Shown here: piece by piece, positions 13,819 through 16,805 of the stretch
Layout of the letters: each line of letters starts with the position of its first letter
How positions within the stretch are numbered: the stretch's first letter is position 1
Assembly: GCA_964387775.1 (NCBI GenBank)
Contig: CAYLZO010000107.1
Coordinates: 1-16,805, forward strand
Reading direction: 5' to 3'
Origin: CAYLZO01 sp964387775
GTDB lineage: Bacteria > Chloroflexota > Anaerolineae > JAAYZQ01
DNA length: 16,805 nt
Position numbers and translations under genes: made by a program
The notes under the pieces: generated by a model
Database searches by the model: none
What the model saw: only the letters and a program-made list of their open reading frames with translations
Told to the model about the DNA's origin: nothing

Positions 13819-16059
13819 TTAGGGGTAGATCCGCCGGACGCGGGGCTGGCCTTCGCCATCGTCCAGCAGGCGGAGCTGGTAGCCGTGCTCGGCGTCGATC
13901 CAGAAGGGCCACAACTCGGCCCGGGTCAAGCCCTCGACTGTGGCGTGGACGCGCAGCAGGTGGCCGCGCATGGCCGCCGGGCGGGGGATGTCGAACAGGG
14001 CGTCGCCCAGGCTGTAGACGATGAGCCCCCCTTTGTGATGCTCCACCGTCTGGGTGACGTGGGGGTGGTGGCCCACGACGAGGGCCGCCCCGGCGTCGAT
14101 GGCCGCGTGGGCCACCGCCACCTGGTCGGCCGAGGGCTCGGCCGCGTACTCGGTGCCGGCGTGGAGGACGACGACGACGAGATCGGCTTGATCGCGCACC
14201 GTCTCCACGTCAGCGGCCACGTCGTCGGGATAGGCCCAGGCGATGCGCCCGGTGGTGGGTACGTCCGCCGAACCATCCCAGCGGGCGGCGGCGTAGTTGA
14301 GGATGGCGACGCGCACGCCGTCGAGTGTCACGATGGCGGGGGCGTGCGCTTCGGCCCGCGAGCGTCCTGCGCCCACGACGCCCACGTCCAGTGCCGAAAG
14401 GACCGCCAACGTCTCGTCCAGGCCCGCGTTGCCAAAGTCGAGGGCGTGATTGTTGGCCAGGGCCACCAGGTCCAGCCCGCCGGCGACCAGTGTCTGCCCC
14501 CAGCGGGGATGGGCGCGGATGAGGTACGACTTGTCGAGAGGTTCTCCCTGGGTGGTCAAGACGCCCTCCAGGTTGGCCACGGCCAGGTCGGCGTCGCGCA
14601 AGAGCGGCGCGATCCCGGCCCAGGGGTAGGCGGGCCCGTAGCGGGCCAGGTGGGCCTCCATCGAGCGGCCGGGCGAGGCGTCACCGAGAAAGACGAGGGT
14701 GGCCTCGCCGTCGGCCTGCCCGGTAATTTCGGGGGGCGGAACCAGGGCCGGAGCTGGCAGCCAGGGGCCGCTGCTGGGTCCTGCGCCCGCCGCTAGCTGC
14801 CAGGCCACGACGTCGGCGCGGACGAGCACCGAGCCCGCCCCGGCATCCAATCCCCAGACCGGAAGCCCGGCGTGGACGGAACCGCGCAGGCCCCCGTCGG
14901 CGTCGAAAGCCAGGACCTGGCCGTCGGCCAGGCCGGCCAGGAGGTCGGGCTGGCCGTCATCATCTAGGTCGGTGGCTGTCAGGGCGTTCACGGGCGCGGG
15001 CACGGCCACTTGCCAGCGCACCTCCCCCCGGGGCGAGAGCCGGGCCACGACCGGCTCCGCCCCGCCGCTGCCGGCCAGGACGTCGGGCCGGGTGTCGTCC
15101 CCGAAGGACACGGCGTGCCAGACCGGGCTGCCCTCCAGGCTCGGGCCGGGCGGCCACTGCCAGATCGGCGTGCCCAGGGTGTCGAGGGCCGTGAGCCGGC
15201 CGTCCTGGGTGCCCATCAAAAAGCCCAACCCCTCGACGCCCTCCAGGCCGGTGACGGCCGTGGGCAGGCCAAAGCCCCACGCTTCGGCGCCGATGGACAC
15301 GAGGCCGTGGACCCAGCCGTCGAGGGTGGCGACGCCCACGAGGCCGGGCAGGGTAGCCACGCCGCTGACAGGCCCCTCGACGTCGAATTGCCAGCGCACC
15401 TGGCCATCCTGGCCGAAATAGGTCAGGCGGTCGTCCCAGCCGCCGGCCAGCAGGCCGTCCTGCCAGGGCTGGAGGGCCGTCACCCGGCTGCCGGGGTCGT
15501 GGCGCCACAGCCGCTGCCCCCGGGCGTCGAGCACGGTCACGCGGCCGGCGTCGTCGCCGATGGCAAAGCGGTCCCCGTCGAGGACGGCCAGGGCGTAGAT
15601 CGGCCCCTCGGTCTTGGCCCGCCACAGGGTCTCGCCGGTTTCGGCCAGAGCGTAGAGGGTCCGGCCCAGCGTGGTCATCAGGTAGATGGGCCGGCCGTCG
15701 AGGCGGACGACGGCGCCGGCGGTCAGGTGGCCGTTGGCGCTGAACTGCCAGCCCAGGGAGAAGGCCAGCGGCCGGCCGGGGGCGGGCGTCGGGCGGGGCC
15801 GCGGCGTCAGCGTGGGCGCGGGCGAGGGGGTGGCGGTCGGGCCGGGGCGGGGCGAAGGACTGGACGTGGCCGAGGGGGCCGCCGTGGGCGTGGACAGGGG
15901 GCTGACCGGCGGTGGCCGGGCGGCGGTCGGCGTCGGGGTGCGGGTCTGTGTGGGCGCGACGGTCGGCGTCGCCGTGGGACCGGAGCTCGTCGTGGTCGGA
16001 CTGCAACAGGCGAGGCTCAATGCCAGCAGCAGGATGGACAGGATCGCCAGGCGGCGCAT
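13819..16059 (-). CDS. Lipoprotein: PQQ-like beta-propeller fused to CapA/PGA-synthesis domain
   Basis: The ATG at 16059 gives 746 residues. Residues 1-18 are a signal peptide (MRRLAILSILLLALSLACC) with a probable lipobox at C18 or C19. Residues 20-96 are a Thr/Pro/Ser-rich linker. Residues about 98-422 form a PQQ-like or WD-like propeller, with blades such as GRTLYALAETGETLWRA, and DLDDDGQPDLLAG (364-376) resembling an FG-GAP calcium site. Residues about 452-720 form the CapA domain, related to metallophosphatases, with FLGDASPGR, NLEG (496-499), ANNHALDF (535-542), HAGTEY (633-638), GHHPHVTQ (663-670) and YSLGDALFD. CapA homologues take part in poly-gamma-glutamate export. The gene starts 4 nt after the upstream stop with AAGGA nearby. 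A longer frame upstream overlaps the neighbouring gene and is not used. The whole protein should lie outside the membrane. Confidence 0.88.
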   Translation of the reverse strand: MRRLAILSILLLALSLACCSPTTTSSGPTATPTVAPTQTRTPTPTAARPPPVSPLSTPTAAPSATSSPSPRPGPTATPSPAPTLTPRPRPTPAPGRPLAFSLGWQFSANGHLTAGAVVRLDGRPIYLMTTLGRTLYALAETGETLWRAKTEGPIYALAVLDGDRFAIGDDAGRVTVLDARGQRLWRHDPGSRVTALQPWQDGLLAGGWDDRLTYFGQDGQVRWQFDVEGPVSGVATLPGLVGVATLDGWVHGLVSIGAEAWGFGLPTAVTGLEGVEGLGFLMGTQDGRLTALDTLGTPIWQWPPGPSLEGSPVWHAVSFGDDTRPDVLAGSGGAEPVVARLSPRGEVRWQVAVPAPVNALTATDLDDDGQPDLLAGLADGQVLAFDADGGLRGSVHAGLPVWGLDAGAGSVLVRADVVAWQLAAGAGPSSGPWLPAPALVPPPEITGQADGEATLVFLGDASPGRSMEAHLARYGPAYPWAGIAPLLRDADLAVANLEGVLTTQGEPLDKSYLIRAHPRWGQTLVAGGLDLVALANNHALDFGNAGLDETLAVLSALDVGVVGAGRSRAEAHAPAIVTLDGVRVAILNYAAARWDGSADVPTTGRIAWAYPDDVAADVETVRDQADLVVVVLHAGTEYAAEPSADQVAVAHAAIDAGAALVVGHHPHVTQTVEHHKGGLIVYSLGDALFDIPRPAAMRGHLLRVHATVEGLTRAELWPFWIDAEHGYQLRLLDDGEGQPRVRRIYP

Positions 16060-16063
16060 AGGG

Positions 16064-16805
16064 CTATCCTTCGCGGATGACCTGGAAAAAGCTGCCAAAG
16101 AGCTTGCCGATGAGGTCGTCGTACTCGCGGTAGCCGGTGGCGACCATCTCGTCCAGGTCGTAGCCGTACTTGGGCAGCGTCTTGGCCGCGCGGATGACAC
16201 CCTCGGCGATGACGGGGTCGTACTGGGGGTTGAACTGGACGCCCCACACCGGCCGCTGGCCCAGGCGATAAGCCTGGACGGGGCATTTTTCGGTGGCGGC
16301 CAGCAGCACGGCCTCGTCGGGCAGGCGGGTGACCTGGTCGCCGTGCCACAGGAAGGCGTGAAAGATCTCGCCGAGGCCGGCAAAGAGGGGGTCGTCCCGG
16401 CCAGCCTCGTTGACCGCGATGGGCAGCCAGCCGATCTCCCAGCGGCCGGTCTTGACCTCGCCGCCCAGCCAGTGGGCCAGGAGCTGGTGCCCCAGGCAGA
16501 TGCCCAGGATCGGCACGTTGGCGTCCAGCGCGTCAAAAATGCGCACCCGCTCGGCCTCGAAAAAGGGTTCCTCAAACTCGTCGGGCCGGTACTCGCCCCC
16601 GGCGAAAATCACGGCGTCGTAGTCGCGCAGGTCGGGCACCGTCTCGCCCAAATCAACGCGGACGTTGGTGTTCAGCACGCCAAAGCGTTCCAAGGCATGG
16701 TCCACGACGAGGGCGCGCGACGGCCCGTGGATGAGCGAGATGGCCGTCAGCGGCCCGGGCGTCGGCGTGGCGGTGGGGGTGTCGGTGGCGGTGGGGGTGT
16801 CGGTG
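16064..16805 (-). CDS. Class I glutamine amidotransferase-like protein, 5' truncated
   Basis: The frame is open to the window edge. The usual in-window start, GTG 16705, would cut off the first beta strand (AISLIHGP), so the gene starts upstream. The domain has the nucleophile C70 in GICLGHQ (numbered from GTG 16705), the strand AVIFAGGEYRP and the WHGDQVTRLP segment. The catalytic QFHPE is replaced by QFNPQ, with N159 and Q161 in place of His and Glu, so glutaminase activity by the standard triad is unlikely. The last visible upstream residues form a Thr/Pro-rich linker (TDTPTATDTPTATPTPGP), which suggests that the domain follows another, possibly exported, segment. It is coupled to the CapA gene with a 4-nt gap, implying a linked role in surface polymers. 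The identity as GATase-like is firm; the function is open. Confidence 0.78.
   Translation of the reverse strand, partial: TDTPTATDTPTATPTPGPLTAISLIHGPSRALVVDHALERFGVLNTNVRVDLGETVPDLRDYDAVIFAGGEYRPDEFEEPFFEAERVRIFDALDANVPILGICLGHQLLAHWLGGEVKTGRWEIGWLPIAVNEAGRDDPLFAGLGEIFHAFLWHGDQVTRLPDEAVLLAATEKCPVQAYRLGQRPVWGVQFNPQYDPVIAEGVIRAAKTLPKYGYDLDEMVATGYREYDDLIGKLFGSFFQVIREG
16767..16805 (-). repeat. 18-nt tandem repeats coding for a Thr/Pro-rich linker
   Basis: Two full 18-nt units (16767-16784 and 16785-16802) and the start of a third run into the window edge. They encode the repeated residues TDTPTA on the minus strand in the frame of the GATase-like protein. The number of copies beyond the edge is unknown. 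Confidence 0.8.

Noticed and set aside
16060..16575. Upstream extension of the CapA frame to 918 residues
   Set aside because: The extra part is Ser/Pro/Arg-rich shadow sequence of the amidotransferase gene, whereas a signal peptide begins at ATG 16059.
16767..16805. CRISPR-like or structural repeat at the window end
   Set aside because: The 18-nt units are directly adjacent, have no spacers and encode TDTPTA in frame, so they are a coding linker repeat.

Overview
The window is GC-rich bacterial chromosome with dense, short-gapped operons. It most resembles a Chloroflexota (Anaerolineae-like) genome. The clues are Thr/Pro-rich linkers in surface lipoproteins, PD40 and PQQ-type beta-propeller proteins, a dedicated GlnRS beside GluRS, and short intergenic palindromes. 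This placement is an inference from gene style, not a database match. No gene-free stretch exceeds 300 bases.

Layout. (1) 1-2266, plus strand: the 3' end of a PD40/TolB-like propeller gene, then a tetrapyrrole-methylase/MazG fusion 3 nt later. (2) 2267-4231, plus strand: a promoter, a specialised NusG paralogue, an imperfect hairpin repeat, a CDP-paratose 2-epimerase-like sugar-nucleotide enzyme and a small palindrome. (3) 4194-8570, minus strand: a translation block with tRNA-Gln(CUG), glnS, a second tRNA-Gln(CUG), a 63-nt near-perfect palindrome, gltX and a coiled-coil membrane-anchored protein. (4) 8543-11191, minus strand: an operon of HOGA/DapA-family aldolase, DUF362 protein and GNAT acetyltransferase, with a near-consensus promoter. 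(5) 11268-11808, plus strand, divergent from that operon: a consensus sigma-70 promoter and a C-GCAxxG-C-C family gene whose first conserved Cys codon is an in-frame UGA, followed by a bSECIS-like hairpin. This is a probable selenoprotein. (6) 11854-13801, minus strand: a single-domain response regulator and a multi-TM histidine kinase under one promoter. (7) 13819-16805, minus strand: a lipoprotein fusing a beta-propeller to a CapA domain, preceded by a class I glutamine-amidotransferase-like protein that runs off the window and lacks the usual catalytic His and Glu.

How the genes fit together. The tRNA-Gln, glnS and gltX block supplies Gln/Glu-tRNA charging, with substrate tRNA genes on both sides of the synthetase. 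The GATase-like/CapA pair and the NusG-paralogue/epimerase pair point to cell-surface polymer work. The main observation is the UGA at 11419-11421, because a conventional gene call would start at a GTG at 11443 and lose the Sec-containing redox motif.
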